Positions 48,175 to 56,701 of a stretch of DNA of 64,000 nt are shown piece after piece. Location of the stretch: contig NZ_CP076060.1 of NCBI RefSeq assembly GCF_018729255.1, forward strand, positions 992,001-1,056,000, given 5' to 3'. Position numbers and translations under genes: made by a program. Within the stretch, counting starts at the first letter, position 1, and each line of letters opens with the position of its first letter. The notes beneath the pieces were generated by a model. The model was not told the DNA's origin. It searched no databases and worked only from the letters and a program-made list of their open reading frames with translations. Origin of the DNA: Cupriavidus sp. EM10. Its GTDB lineage: Bacteria > Pseudomonadota > Gammaproteobacteria > Burkholderiales > Burkholderiaceae.

Positions 48175-49142
48175 TCAGACGGTTGCCGGCTCGTGCAGGC
48201 GCGCGGCGGCGGTACGTACGAAATCGACACTGGCTTCGACGGCGGTCACCGGCAGCATATGCCCGCCGGACATGAGCGTCAGCCGCGCGGCGGGCATCCT
48301 GGCGACAAACGCCTCGCCATTCTTGCGATAGTCGAGGATGCGGTCCTCGCGGCCGTAGAGGATGCTCACCGGCACGCGCAGGTCGCCGTATTGCGCCACC
48401 AGCGGCGGCAGGCTGTGCGCGGCGCCGATCAGGTCTTCAGACGCGCCCAGGAAATGTCCGGGCCGCAGCGCCAGCAGGCCGCCTCCGCGCACCGGAAAGT
48501 CGGCCGGCACGGCATCGGGGCCGAAGACGATATCCATGACCTGCTCGCGATTGCGGATCGACATCGGGATCAGCAGCGTCCAGGCAATCAGACGGCGCAT
48601 GGCCGCGCTGGGGATCGTCATGGCCTTGAAGACCGGCGAGATTTCCTCGGGCGGATGGGTCAGCGGGCGATCAGCGCCAGGCCACCCACGTGTTCGGGGT
48701 GATAGGTGGCCAGCGCCAGCGCAATCGCGCCGCCCAGCGAATGGCCCACGACCAGCGGCTTGTCCATGCCGAGCCGGTCGATCAGCGCGGCCAGCGTATC
48801 GGCCTGCGCGCGCAAATCGGCCGGCGCGCCGGCTTCGCGCGTGGACCAGCCGGCGGCAGGGCGGTCAACGGCCACCACGCGGAAATCGCGCGCCAGCGGC
48901 TCGACCATCCCGTAGGCGAAGTTGGCCAGCTGGCCCGACAAGCCGTGCACCAGCAGCACCGGCTGCCCTTGACCCTGCTCGATCACGTGCAGGCGCGCGC
49001 CGGGCACCTCGACGAAACGCCCGGTGGGCGGCAATCCGGCTTCGATCTTGCGCACCGTGTGCCGCGTGAACACGAACAACAGCAGGAGCAGGGCGGCGGC
49101 CAGGGCCACCACCACGGCGATCAGCGTAAGAATGACGTTCAA
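48175..49142 (-). CDS. Alpha/beta hydrolase, membrane-anchored (frameshifted)
   Basis: 322 residues after repair. It begins with one membrane anchor, NVILTLIAVVVALAAALLLL, then an alpha/beta hydrolase domain: VLLVHGLSGQLANF, nucleophile Ser in VVGHSLGGAIAL, acid in YGREDRILDY and His in SGGHMLPV. One C is missing at about 48665-48668 (GCCCGCTG should be GCCCCGCTG), restoring LIAPLTHPPEEISPVF. The TTG start at 49142 overlaps the stop of the monooxygenase gene (TTGA), so translation is coupled. It would cleave the ester made by the neighbouring Baeyer-Villiger-type enzyme, by context. Confidence 0.86.
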
Positions 49143-50665
49143 GATTGGGCCTCGATCATTGGGTCGTTGTGCGGATCGTTGTTCGGCATCGCGGCGGCCG
49201 CGCGGTCGAAGCGCAGCACGCCGTCGTCGATGCGGCCATGCCGGATGGTCAGCATGTCCATCAGGTAATTCTGATACACGCGCCACGGTTTGCGGTCGCC
49301 TTGACGGGGCAGCACCGACGCGGCGCGCTGCACGTAGCCCGACGAGAAGTCCAGGAACGGCTCGGTCTGCACCGTCGGATCGACCTCGGGCATGGCGATC
49401 CGGTAGCCGCGCCGGTCCATGAACCGCAACAAGCGGCAGACGTACTCGGCCGTGAGATCGGCCTTGAGCGTCCACGAGGCATTGGTGTAGCCAAACGCCA
49501 GCACCAGGTTCGGCACATTGCCCAGCATCATGCCCTTGTACGCCAGCGATTCGGAGGGGCGGCGCGGCTGGCCGTCGACGGTCAGCGCGATATCGCCCAG
49601 CATGTTCAGCTTCAGGCCGGTGGCTACCACCACCACATCGGCCGGCAGCGTCTGGCCGGACTTCAGCGCGATGCCATCGGCGGTAAAGCGCTCGATCTGG
49701 TCGGTCACCACCGACGCCCGGCCATTGCGCAGTTCGCGGAACAGGTCGCCGTCGGGCACCAGGCAGACGCGCTGGTCCCACGGGTTGTAGCGCGGCGTGA
49801 AATGGGTGCCGACGTCAAAGCCCGGCGCCAGCTGGGCCGCCGCCATGCCGACGATGCGCTCCTTGACCTTGGCCGGCCGGCGGCGCGCCAGCTGGAAGAA
49901 GAACATGCCCAGCAGCACGTTTTTCCAGCGCGTGGCGCGGTAGGCCAGACGCTCGGGCAGCATGCGGCGCAGCTTGTGCGCGATGGCGTCCTCACCCGGA
50001 CGGGTGACGATATAGGTCGGCGAACGTTGCAGCATCGTCACATGGGCAGCCGTTTCGGCCATGGCTGGCACCAGTGTGACCGCGGTGGCGCCGCTGCCGA
50101 TCACCACCACGCGCTTGCCGGCATAGTCGATCGACGAATCCCAGAACTGTGGATGGACCATCCGGCCCCGGAATTCGTGCTCGCCGGCGAATTCTGGCCG
50201 ATGCCCTTCGGCGTAGCTGTAGTAGCCGGCGCAGACGTAGAGCATGCGGGCGCGCAGGCGCTGGCGGCTGCCGTCGGCCGCGCGCTCGGCGTCGATCGTC
50301 CAGCACGCCTCGTCGCTGCGCCAGGCGGCAGCCACCACCTTGTGGCCGAAGCGGATGTGACGCGTGATGCCCGCTTCGTCGGCTGTCTCGCGGATATACG
50401 CCAGGATCGAAGGGCCATCGGCAATGGCCTTGGCGCCGCGCCAGGGCTTGAAGCGGTAGCCCAGCGTGTACATGTCCGAATCGGAACGGATGCCCGGATA
50501 GCGGAACAGGTCCCAGGTGCCGCCGATGGCGTCGCGGGCTTCCAGGATGACAAAGCGCTTGTCCGGGCACCGCTGCTGTAACTGCCGGGCGGCGCCGATG
50601 CCGGACAGGCCGGCGCCAACGATCAGGACATCCAGAACTTCGTCATCGGGAGGTTGAGGGCGCAT
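49139..50665 (-). CDS. AlmA-like flavin monooxygenase (Baeyer-Villiger type)
   Basis: 508-residue flavoprotein monooxygenase strongly resembling Acinetobacter AlmA (long-chain alkane oxidation) and class B Baeyer-Villiger enzymes. FAD motif VGAGLSG (16-22), GGTWDLFRYPGIRSDSDMYT, the Baeyer-Villiger fingerprint F-x-G-x-x-x-H-x-x-x-W-D in FRGRMVHPQFWD, the NADPH Rossmann segment VVVIGSGATAV, and FTPRYNPWDQRVCLVPDGDL. I start at the ATG 50665. A longer frame to 50719 would translate through the operator palindrome. First gene of an operon with a hydrolase and a Coq4-family gene, divergent from a TetR regulator. Confidence 0.87.
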   Translation of the reverse strand: MRPQPPDDEVLDVLIVGAGLSGIGAARQLQQRCPDKRFVILEARDAIGGTWDLFRYPGIRSDSDMYTLGYRFKPWRGAKAIADGPSILAYIRETADEAGITRHIRFGHKVVAAAWRSDEACWTIDAERAADGSRQRLRARMLYVCAGYYSYAEGHRPEFAGEHEFRGRMVHPQFWDSSIDYAGKRVVVIGSGATAVTLVPAMAETAAHVTMLQRSPTYIVTRPGEDAIAHKLRRMLPERLAYRATRWKNVLLGMFFFQLARRRPAKVKERIVGMAAAQLAPGFDVGTHFTPRYNPWDQRVCLVPDGDLFRELRNGRASVVTDQIERFTADGIALKSGQTLPADVVVVATGLKLNMLGDIALTVDGQPRRPSESLAYKGMMLGNVPNLVLAFGYTNASWTLKADLTAEYVCRLLRFMDRRGYRIAMPEVDPTVQTEPFLDFSSGYVQRAASVLPRQGDRKPWRVYQNYLMDMLTIRHGRIDDGVLRFDRAAAAMPNNDPHNDPMIEAQS

Positions 50666-50690
50666 GACGGCTACCGGGGGCGAGTGGGTA

Positions 50691-50714
50691 TTCTGACAAC
50701 ATAGGTTGTCAGAA
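50691..50714. promoter_or_regulatory. Operator palindrome between the monooxygenase and TetR genes
   Basis: Perfect 10-base inverted repeat TTCTGACAAC / GTTGTCAGAA around the tetramer ATAG, in the 75-base divergent promoter region. Size and placement are typical of a TetR-family operator controlling both directions. Confidence 0.8.
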
Positions 50715-50720
50715 GCCATC

Positions 50721-50738
50721 TGACAATAGGGAATGTCA
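50721..50738. promoter_or_regulatory. Second, weaker operator-like inverted repeat
   Basis: TGACA and TGTCA separated by 8 bases, sharing the TGACA half-site of the main palindrome and ending 2 bases before the TetR start codon. It may give cooperative or autorepressive binding. Confidence 0.5.
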
Positions 50739-50740
50739 TA

Positions 50741-51361
50741 ATGGCCGCCATGACCACCGAGCTATCTCCCGCCCGCCGCTACCGTGGCGCCGAAGCCGAC
50801 GAACGCCGCGCCCAGCGGCGCGAGCAGCTGATTGCCGCCGCCGTGCAGGTCTACGGCGAGCGCGGCTACCAGAACGCCACCGTCAAGGCGGTGTGCGAGG
50901 CCGCCGGCCTGACGGAACGGTATTTCTACGAATCCTTTGCCAACAGCGAGGCATTGCTGCTGGCGTCGTACGAAACCGTCACGCATCGGCTGCTTCAAAC
51001 GCTGGCGAGGGCAGGGGAAGAAGCCGGGGGCAGCGGCGAGCACCGCGTGCTGGCCATGCTGCGCGCCTATTTCGGGGCGCTGCAGTGCGAGCCGCGCTCG
51101 GCGCGGGTGTTCCTGGTGGAGATTCGCGGGGTCAGCAAGCTGGTGGACGAGGCGCTGGCCGTGTCGCTATGCGATTTCGGCGCGCTGATGGCCCGTACGC
51201 TGATGCCGCCGGGGGCGGAAGCAGATCCGATGCTGGCCGCCGGCGTGGCGGGCGGCATCGTCCATGTGGCGCTGTACTGGATCCGCAGCGACTACACGCC
51301 CGATGTGGATACCGTGGCGCGCACCGCCTTGCAACTCGCCCTGGTCCTGAAGGACGGCTGA
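50741..51361 (+). CDS. TetR-family transcriptional regulator
   Basis: 206 residues. The helix-turn-helix is in REQLIAAAVQVYGERGYQNA and VKAVCEAAGLTERYFYESFA (about 27-68), with a ligand-binding helical C-terminus. The YFYESFANSEALLLASYE segment is the usual end of the DNA-binding domain. It most likely represses the divergent monooxygenase operon and itself through the palindrome at 50691. An in-frame ATG at 50750 is an alternative start. The inducer is presumably the ketone, alkane or related lipid handled by the operon. Confidence 0.9.
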   Translation: MAAMTTELSPARRYRGAEADERRAQRREQLIAAAVQVYGERGYQNATVKAVCEAAGLTERYFYESFANSEALLLASYETVTHRLLQTLARAGEEAGGSGEHRVLAMLRAYFGALQCEPRSARVFLVEIRGVSKLVDEALAVSLCDFGALMARTLMPPGAEADPMLAAGVAGGIVHVALYWIRSDYTPDVDTVARTALQLALVLKDG

Positions 51362-51368
51362 CCGAAGC

Positions 51369-52013
51369 CTAGACGTTCGGCGCCGGCGTCTTTGGCTTGA
51401 ACTCGCAGAGCGGCTCGATGGCGCAATGCCAGCACTCGGGCTTGCGCGCCTTGCACACGTAGCGGCCATGCAGGATCAGCCAGTGGTGCGCATCGTGCAG
51501 GAACTCGGTGGGCGTCACCTTCAGCAACTTCTGCTCCACGGCATCGGGATTCTTGCCCGGCGCCAGGCCGGTGCGGTTGGCCACCCGGAAGATATGGGTA
51601 TCGACGGCAATCGTCGGCTGGCCGAACGCCACATTCAACACCACATTGGCGGTTTTACGACCCACGCCCGGCAGTGCCTCCAGCGATTCGCGCACGGGCG
51701 GCACCTTGCCGCCATGCTGCTCGACCAGGATGCGGCAGGTCTCCATCACGTGCTTCGCCTTGGTCTTGTACAGGCCAATGGTCTTGATGTACTCGATCAG
51801 CCCGGGCTCGCCCAGATCCAGGATCTGCTGCGGCGTGTGGGCCACCGGGAACAGCTTGCGGGTGGCCTTGTTCACGCCCACGTCGGTAGCCTGCGCGGAC
51901 AGCAACACCGCGATCAGCAGTTCGAACGGCGAGCTGTATTCGAGCTCCGTCTCCGGATTCGGATTGACCTCTCGCAGGGTCTCGAAGATGGCAAGGCGCT
52001 TGGCGGGATTCAT
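51369..52013 (-). CDS. nth: Endonuclease III
   Basis: Base-excision DNA glycosylase/AP lyase for oxidised pyrimidines, 214 residues. Helix-hairpin-helix [14 protein letters not shown] carries the catalytic Lys, followed by the catalytic Asp in [11 protein letters not shown]. The [4Fe-4S] ligands are C-x6-C-x2-C-x5-C in [17 protein letters not shown]. The start at 52013 overlaps the rsxB stop by four bases (ATGA), so it is translationally coupled to rsxB. A longer frame upstream is the shadow of rsxB. Confidence 0.96.
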   Translation of the reverse strand: MNPAKRLAIFETLREVNPNPETELEYSSPFELLIAVLLSAQATDVGVNKATRKLFPVAHTPQQILDLGEPGLIEYIKTIGLYKTKAKHVMETCRILVEQHGGKVPPVRESLEALPGVGRKTANVVLNVAFGQPTIAVDTHIFRVANRTGLAPGKNPDAVEQKLLKVTPTEFLHDAHHWLILHGRYVCKARKPECWHCAIEPLCEFKPKTPAPNV

Positions 52014-52861
52014 GGGCGGGGATCGTCGTTCTTGTCGTTGTGACTGTCGCCGGAACCCGCGGTGCCATCCTGGCCGGCCTGGTCCGTCAGGCCCAGCTTC
52101 GCGCGGCGGGCCTCGGCGGCATCGATCTGGGCCTGCACGCCGGCCGAGACATTGTCGGTGTTGCGCGGTTGCACGGCGGCCGCCTTCTGGCGTGCCCGTT
52201 CGATCGCGGCCTGGATGATCGCCTTCTTGCGCGCCTGCGCGGCCTGTTCCGCCTCGCTGGCGACGGCCTCGGCCTGCAGTGCCTCCAGCTTGGCGGCGGC
52301 CTTTGCCGCCAGGCGGGCGTCGTTTTCCTCGCGCTCGCGCACCAGCCGGACCTTGCGTGACTGGTAGCGCCCGTACGCGGCATCGGCCTGTTCCTGCGAC
52401 CAGGCGGCCCAGCCCGTGTGGGCGCCGGTCACCGGAATCATGTCGATGCAGTCGACCGGGCACGGGGCCACGCAGAGGTCGCAGCCGGTACACCAGTCGG
52501 GCAGCACGGTATGCATTTGCTTGGCCGCGCCCACGATGGCATCGACCGGGCAGGCCTGGATGCAGAGCGTGCAGCCGATGCATAGCGATTCGTCGATGCG
52601 GGCCACGGCGCGCGGCTGCTCCACGCCGCGTTCGGGGTCCAGCGGCTGTGGCGCTACGCCCAGGACGGCCGACAGCCGGACAATCCCCTCGGCGCCGCCG
52701 GGCGGGCAGCGGTTGCTCGCCGCCTCGCCCGCCGCCATGGCTTCGGCGTAGGGACGGCAGCCGTCGAAACCACATTTGGTGCATTGGGTTTGCGGCAGCA
52801 GGGCTTCAAGACGGTCTGCCAGGCTGGCGGCGCCGGCAACGGACGAGGGGGAACGGATCAC
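52010..52861 (-). CDS. rsxB: RnfB/RsxB-type electron transport ferredoxin
   Basis: 283 residues. The N-terminal Fe-S domain ([18 protein letters not shown] with a following Cys) matches the RnfB [4Fe-4S] module, then two ferredoxin clusters: [16 protein letters not shown] and [18 protein letters not shown]. The C-terminal 120 residues are charged and Ala-rich, probably coiled coil. The membrane anchor of classical RnfB is missing and no other rnf/rsx genes are near, so it works as a soluble ferredoxin here. Coupling to nth suggests supply of electrons or clusters for the repair enzyme, an association seen widely in betaproteobacteria. Confidence 0.9.
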   Translation of the reverse strand: MIRSPSSVAGAASLADRLEALLPQTQCTKCGFDGCRPYAEAMAAGEAASNRCPPGGAEGIVRLSAVLGVAPQPLDPERGVEQPRAVARIDESLCIGCTLCIQACPVDAIVGAAKQMHTVLPDWCTGCDLCVAPCPVDCIDMIPVTGAHTGWAAWSQEQADAAYGRYQSRKVRLVREREENDARLAAKAAAKLEALQAEAVASEAEQAAQARKKAIIQAAIERARQKAAAVQPRNTDNVSAGVQAQIDAAEARRAKLGLTDQAGQDGTAGSGDSHNDKNDDPRP

Positions 52862-53050
52862 GACGGAAATACGGAATCAGGGGGACGACTGGAGTCTTGC
52901 ACGCCTCTGTGGGACGTGTGTCGGCAAGGATTATCCCCGATTTCGCCGCAGTGCAGAAAAGGGGATGATTCGCCGTCACCCGAATGGGAAGAGGAGCCTG
53001 ACCGGGGACGGGCTGTGCCATAATCCGCGCAACTGACAGATCAGATATTC

Positions 53051-53686
53051 ATGTCGAACGAGCCAAAAACCAAGCGGGACCCCGAGGGCACACGCCGCCG
53101 CATCATGGCCGCCGCCACCGAGGAGTTTGCCAAGGGCGGGCTGGCGGGCGCACGCGTCGACCAGATCGCACGCCGCGCCGAGACCAACGAGCGCATGCTC
53201 TATTACTACTACGGCAGCAAGGAAGGCCTGTTCCTGGCCGTGCTCGAGAAGCAGTACGCCGAGTTTCGCGCGGCCGAGGAACAGTTGCACATCACCGACG
53301 AGGACCCCGAGGCGGCGGTGCGCACGCTGGCCCGCTTTGTCTGGGACTGGTACTACGCGCACCCCGAGTTTATCCGGCTGGTGAACAGCGAGAACCTGCA
53401 CGAGGCGCGCCATCTGAAGAAGTCGGCCCATCTCCATCAGCTGATCAACCCGGTGGTGGACGTGCTGGCGGACATCATCCGGCGCGGCCAGCAGCAGGGC
53501 GTGTTCCGCGACAATATCGACGTGCCGCAGTTCTACCTGACCATTTCGGCGCTGGGCTACTACGTGCTGTCGAACCGGTACACGATCAGCGCCGTCATCG
53601 GCCGCGACGTGGCCACGGAAGAAGAGCACGCGCGCTTTGCCGAACTGCATACGGACATGCTGCTGTCGTACCTGACCAATCGTTAG
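53051..53686 (+). CDS. TetR-family transcriptional regulator, RutR-like
   Basis: 211 residues. DNA-binding domain RRRIMAAATEEFAKGGLAGA, then RVDQIARRAETNERMLYYYY; the ETNERMLYYYYGSKEGLF pattern and the C-terminal domain (VSELYLTISALGYY-like helices; NRYTISAVIGRD) resemble the RutR/YcdC subgroup. It is not adjacent to an obvious target: upstream is the divergent rsxB-nth unit and downstream the convergent phaZ. Start ATG at 53051. A terminator follows. Confidence 0.88.
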   Translation: MSNEPKTKRDPEGTRRRIMAAATEEFAKGGLAGARVDQIARRAETNERMLYYYYGSKEGLFLAVLEKQYAEFRAAEEQLHITDEDPEAAVRTLARFVWDWYYAHPEFIRLVNSENLHEARHLKKSAHLHQLINPVVDVLADIIRRGQQQGVFRDNIDVPQFYLTISALGYYVLSNRYTISAVIGRDVATEEEHARFAELHTDMLLSYLTNR

Positions 53687-53728
53687 GCTGACCGAATACC
53701 CGGCATCGTAAATCGGCCAGAAAGAACA

Positions 53729-53763
53729 ACGCCCGCGAGATCAGCGATCCTCGCGGGCGTTTT
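53729..53763. terminator. Bidirectional terminator
   Basis: AACGCCCGCGAG and CTCGCGGGCGTTTTG arms around an 11-base loop, between the convergent tetR and phaZ genes. Confidence 0.88.
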
Positions 53764-53786
53764 GCCATGCCACTGCCTGACGGCGC

Positions 53787-55025
53787 TCAGTACTTGCGGA
53801 TGAAGTCGCGCAGTTCCGGGTAGATATTGTCGCGCCAGCGACGGCCCGAGAAGATCCCGTAGTGGCCGCACTTCGGCGCGGTCATGTGCTGCTTGCGCGT
53901 CTTGGGGATGCCGGCGCACAGGTCGTGCGCGGCGGCGGTCTGGCCGGCGCCCGAGATATCGTCAAGCTCGCCTTCGATCGTCAGCAGCGCCGTGCCCTTG
54001 ATGTCCTGGGGCCGAACCGGGTCGCCATCGATTTCCCACGTGCCGTTGGCCAGGCGGAATTCCTGGAACACTTCGCGGATCGTGTCGAGGTAGTACTCGG
54101 CGGCCATATCCAGCACCGCGTTGTATTCGTCGTAGAAGCGCACGTGGGCTTCGGCGTCGTCGGCGTCGCCCTCGATCAGGCTCAGGTAATAGTCATAGTG
54201 CGACGACAGGTGGCGGTCCGGATTCATCGCCACGAAGCCGGCGTGCTGCAGGAAGCCCGGATACACCTTGCGGCCATGGCCCGGATAGTTCGCCGGCACC
54301 GTGTAGATGACGTTGTTCTCGAACCATTCGAACGACTTGTTGGTCGCCAGCGAGTTGACCGACGTCGGGCTCTTGCGGGCATCGATCGGGCCGCCCATCA
54401 TCGTCATCGTGCGCGGTGTCTTCTCGCCGGCCGAGGCCATCAGCGAGATGGCGGCCAACACCGGGACGGTGGGCTGGCAGACCGAGATCACATGGAGCTT
54501 GTCCGCGCCGATATGGCGGATGAACTCCTGGATGTAATGGATATAGTCGGCCAGGTGGAACGCGCCTTCCTCCGCTGGCACCATGCGGGCGTCGACCCAG
54601 TCGGTCACGTAGACCTTGTGGTCCTGCAGCAGCGTGCGCACGGTGTCGCGCAGCAGCGTGGCATGGTGGCCCGACAGCGGCGCGCAGACCAGCACCACGG
54701 GCTCGTCCTTGAGCAGCTTGATGGTCTCGGGGTCGTCGGCGTAGCGCTTGAAGCGAACCAGCTTGCAGAACGGCTTTTCCAGCACGGTCTGCTCGACGAT
54801 CGGAATCTCGCGGCCATTCGAGCGCACGCTCTTGATGCCGAACTCCGGCTTCTCGTATTCCTTGCCGAGCCGGTAGAGCAGCTCGTAGCCAGCCGCCATC
54901 CGGGGCGCGCCCGGAATCAGCGACAGGGGACTGAGGGGATTTGTAAACGTCTTGGCGGTCGCCTGGGCCCACGCGGTCAGCGGGTTCAGCATCGAGCGCT
55001 GGAATTCATGCAGTTGGTAAAGCAT
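53787..55025 (-). CDS. phaZ: Intracellular poly(3-hydroxybutyrate) depolymerase
   Basis: 412 residues, with the same architecture and numbering as Ralstonia eutropha PhaZ1. The nucleophile is Cys183 in VISVCQPTVPV (a Cys instead of the usual lipase Ser), with Asp355 in IEGELDDISG and His388 in APKCGHYGIFSGRRWR. It has no signal peptide, consistent with action on native PHB granules in the cytoplasm to mobilise 3-hydroxybutyrate. The gene is monocistronic, with a terminator upstream (from the aminotransferase gene) and one downstream. Confidence 0.95.
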   Translation of the reverse strand: MLYQLHEFQRSMLNPLTAWAQATAKTFTNPLSPLSLIPGAPRMAAGYELLYRLGKEYEKPEFGIKSVRSNGREIPIVEQTVLEKPFCKLVRFKRYADDPETIKLLKDEPVVLVCAPLSGHHATLLRDTVRTLLQDHKVYVTDWVDARMVPAEEGAFHLADYIHYIQEFIRHIGADKLHVISVCQPTVPVLAAISLMASAGEKTPRTMTMMGGPIDARKSPTSVNSLATNKSFEWFENNVIYTVPANYPGHGRKVYPGFLQHAGFVAMNPDRHLSSHYDYYLSLIEGDADDAEAHVRFYDEYNAVLDMAAEYYLDTIREVFQEFRLANGTWEIDGDPVRPQDIKGTALLTIEGELDDISGAGQTAAAHDLCAGIPKTRKQHMTAPKCGHYGIFSGRRWRDNIYPELRDFIRKY

Positions 55026-55191
55026 GCCGGTACCTGTCTAGCCTTTCTTGACGCGAGTGCTTGTCGCGCAACTGATTATGCCCGCAATCGAACGATCGTG
55101 CTTTGCAGCATACCCTTACAAATTACGCCGGCAACCGGGGAAGACAATAGGACATTGGCGCTAAATCCGGATGACACTGGCTGACAACAAC

Positions 55192-55226
55192 AAAAAGGCG
55201 ACCGGAGTGGCCTCCAGGTCGCCTTT
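55192..55226 (-). terminator. Terminator of the aromatic aminotransferase gene
   Basis: AAAGGCGACC and GGTCGCCTTT arms with a 13-base loop; the minus-strand transcript ends in five U. Confidence 0.85.
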
Positions 55227-55256
55227 CGATGCTGACGCAGGGTCAGGTGTTGCGTT

Positions 55257-56452
55257 TTAGTACACGGCGGCGATGGCGTTGACCACGGCGTCGATGTTGC
55301 GGCTGTTGAGCGCGGCCACGCAGATCCGGCCGGTGCCCACGGCGTAGATGCCGTGTTCGTTGCGCAGGCGGTCCACCTGGTCCGAGGTCAGGCCCGAGTA
55401 CGAGAACATGCCGCGCTGGGCCTTCACGAACGAGAAGTCGCCCGGCACGCCCTTGGCGGCCAGCTTGTCGACCAGCGCATTGCGCATCAGCTTGATGCGG
55501 TCGCGCATTTCGGCCAGTTCCTGCTCCCACATGGCGCGCAGTTCCGGGCTGTTCAGCACGGTGGCCACCACGGTGCCGCCATGGGTCGGCGGGTTCGAGT
55601 AGTTCGTGCGGATGACACGCTTGATCTGCGACATCACGCGCTGGGCTTCTTCCTTGCCCGTGGTGACGATCGACAGCGCGCCCACGCGCTCGCCGTACAG
55701 CGAGAAGCTCTTCGAGAACGAGCTGGACACGAAGAACGGCAGGCCCGATTCGGCAAACAGGCGCACCGCGGCGCCGTCCGGCTCGATGCCCTCGGCAAAG
55801 CCCTGGTAGGCCATGTCCAGGAACGGAATCAGGTTGCGTTCCTTGACCAGTTCCACGACCTGCTTCCACTGGGCGTCGTTCAGGTCCACGCCGGTCGGGT
55901 TGTGGCAGCACGCGTGCAGCACCACGACCGTGTTGGCCGGGTAGGACTTCAGCGATTCCACCATGCCGGCGAAGTTCAGGCCGTGCGACGGGGCATCGTA
56001 GTAGGCGTAGTTGACCACCGGGAAACCGGCGGCTTCGAACAGGGCGCGGTGGTTTTCCCAGCTCGGGTCGCTGATGGCGACCGAGGCGTTCGGGTACAGG
56101 CGCTTCAGGAAGTCGGCGCCGATCTTCAGGGCGCCGGTGCCGCCAAGTGCCTGAGCCGTCACGACGCGGCCTTCGGTGATCAGGGCCGAATCCTTGCCGA
56201 ACAGCAGGGTCTGCACGGCCTGGTCATAGGCGGCGATGCCCTCGATCGGCAGGTAGCCGCGCGGGGTGGCGGTGGTCAGGCGGGCCTTTTCGGCTTCCTG
56301 CACGGCGCGCAGCAGCGGAATTTTCCCTTCGTCGGTGAAGTACACGCCAACGCCCAGATTCACCTTGGTGGCACGGGTATCGGCATTGAATGCTTCATTC
56401 AGGCCCAGGATCGGGTCGCGCGGGCCATCTCGACGGCAGAAAACAAACTCAT
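55257..56452 (-). CDS. tyrB: Aromatic amino acid / aspartate aminotransferase (frameshifted near the start)
   Basis: Class I aminotransferase, 398 residues after repair, the usual TyrB/AspC length. Conserved: DPILGLNEAFNADTR, VNLGVGVYFTDEGK, GTGALKIGADFL, HACCHNPTGVDL, the PLP Lys in SSSFSKSFSLYGERVG, and NPPTHGG. One C is missing at about 56427-56429 (GGCCCGCG should be GGCCCCGCG), so the start MSLFSAVEMAPRDPILGL begins at 56452. TyrB catalyses the last step of Phe and Tyr synthesis and also transaminates aspartate. The symbol is chosen by similarity; AspC-type specificity cannot be excluded. Divergent from uvrB. Confidence 0.9.
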
Positions 56453-56572
56453 TTGGGATCTCGTGGTCAGCTGTGTAACAAAACGGAGGGCGTAGAATGC
56501 TTCGAACTGCGCTGTGGCTGCGGCGGCACCGGGGTCGGGCTCCTGACAGGACTTCATGCCATCGCTTACTTT

Positions 56573-56588
56573 CTGTCACTACTGACAG
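56573..56588. promoter_or_regulatory. LexA (SOS) box upstream of uvrB
   Basis: CTGT-N8-ACAG: CTGTCACTACTGACAG, with the outer TT and AA extending the symmetry. It lies 114 bases before the uvrB ATG and on the far side of the aminotransferase start, matching the known SOS control of uvrB. Confidence 0.75.
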
Positions 56589-56701
56589 AACCTGACAGTA
56601 ATCTTCGGCAAACTACCAGGCAAACCGGGCTTGAACCGATCCGCGCAACCCCCAGATTCTAGCGTATCCCGCCAGTATTCCTCAGGTTTTTCCCTACGTT
56701 T

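Noticed and set aside
50666..50719. Longer start of the AlmA-like monooxygenase at 50719
   Set aside because: It would place the perfect operator palindrome inside the coding region, and the added residues (Cys-Cys-Gln-Asn) match no family N-terminus.
51369..52784. Extended 471-residue frame joining nth with upstream sequence
   Set aside because: The upstream part is the out-of-frame shadow of rsxB; nth starts at 52013 overlapping the rsxB stop.
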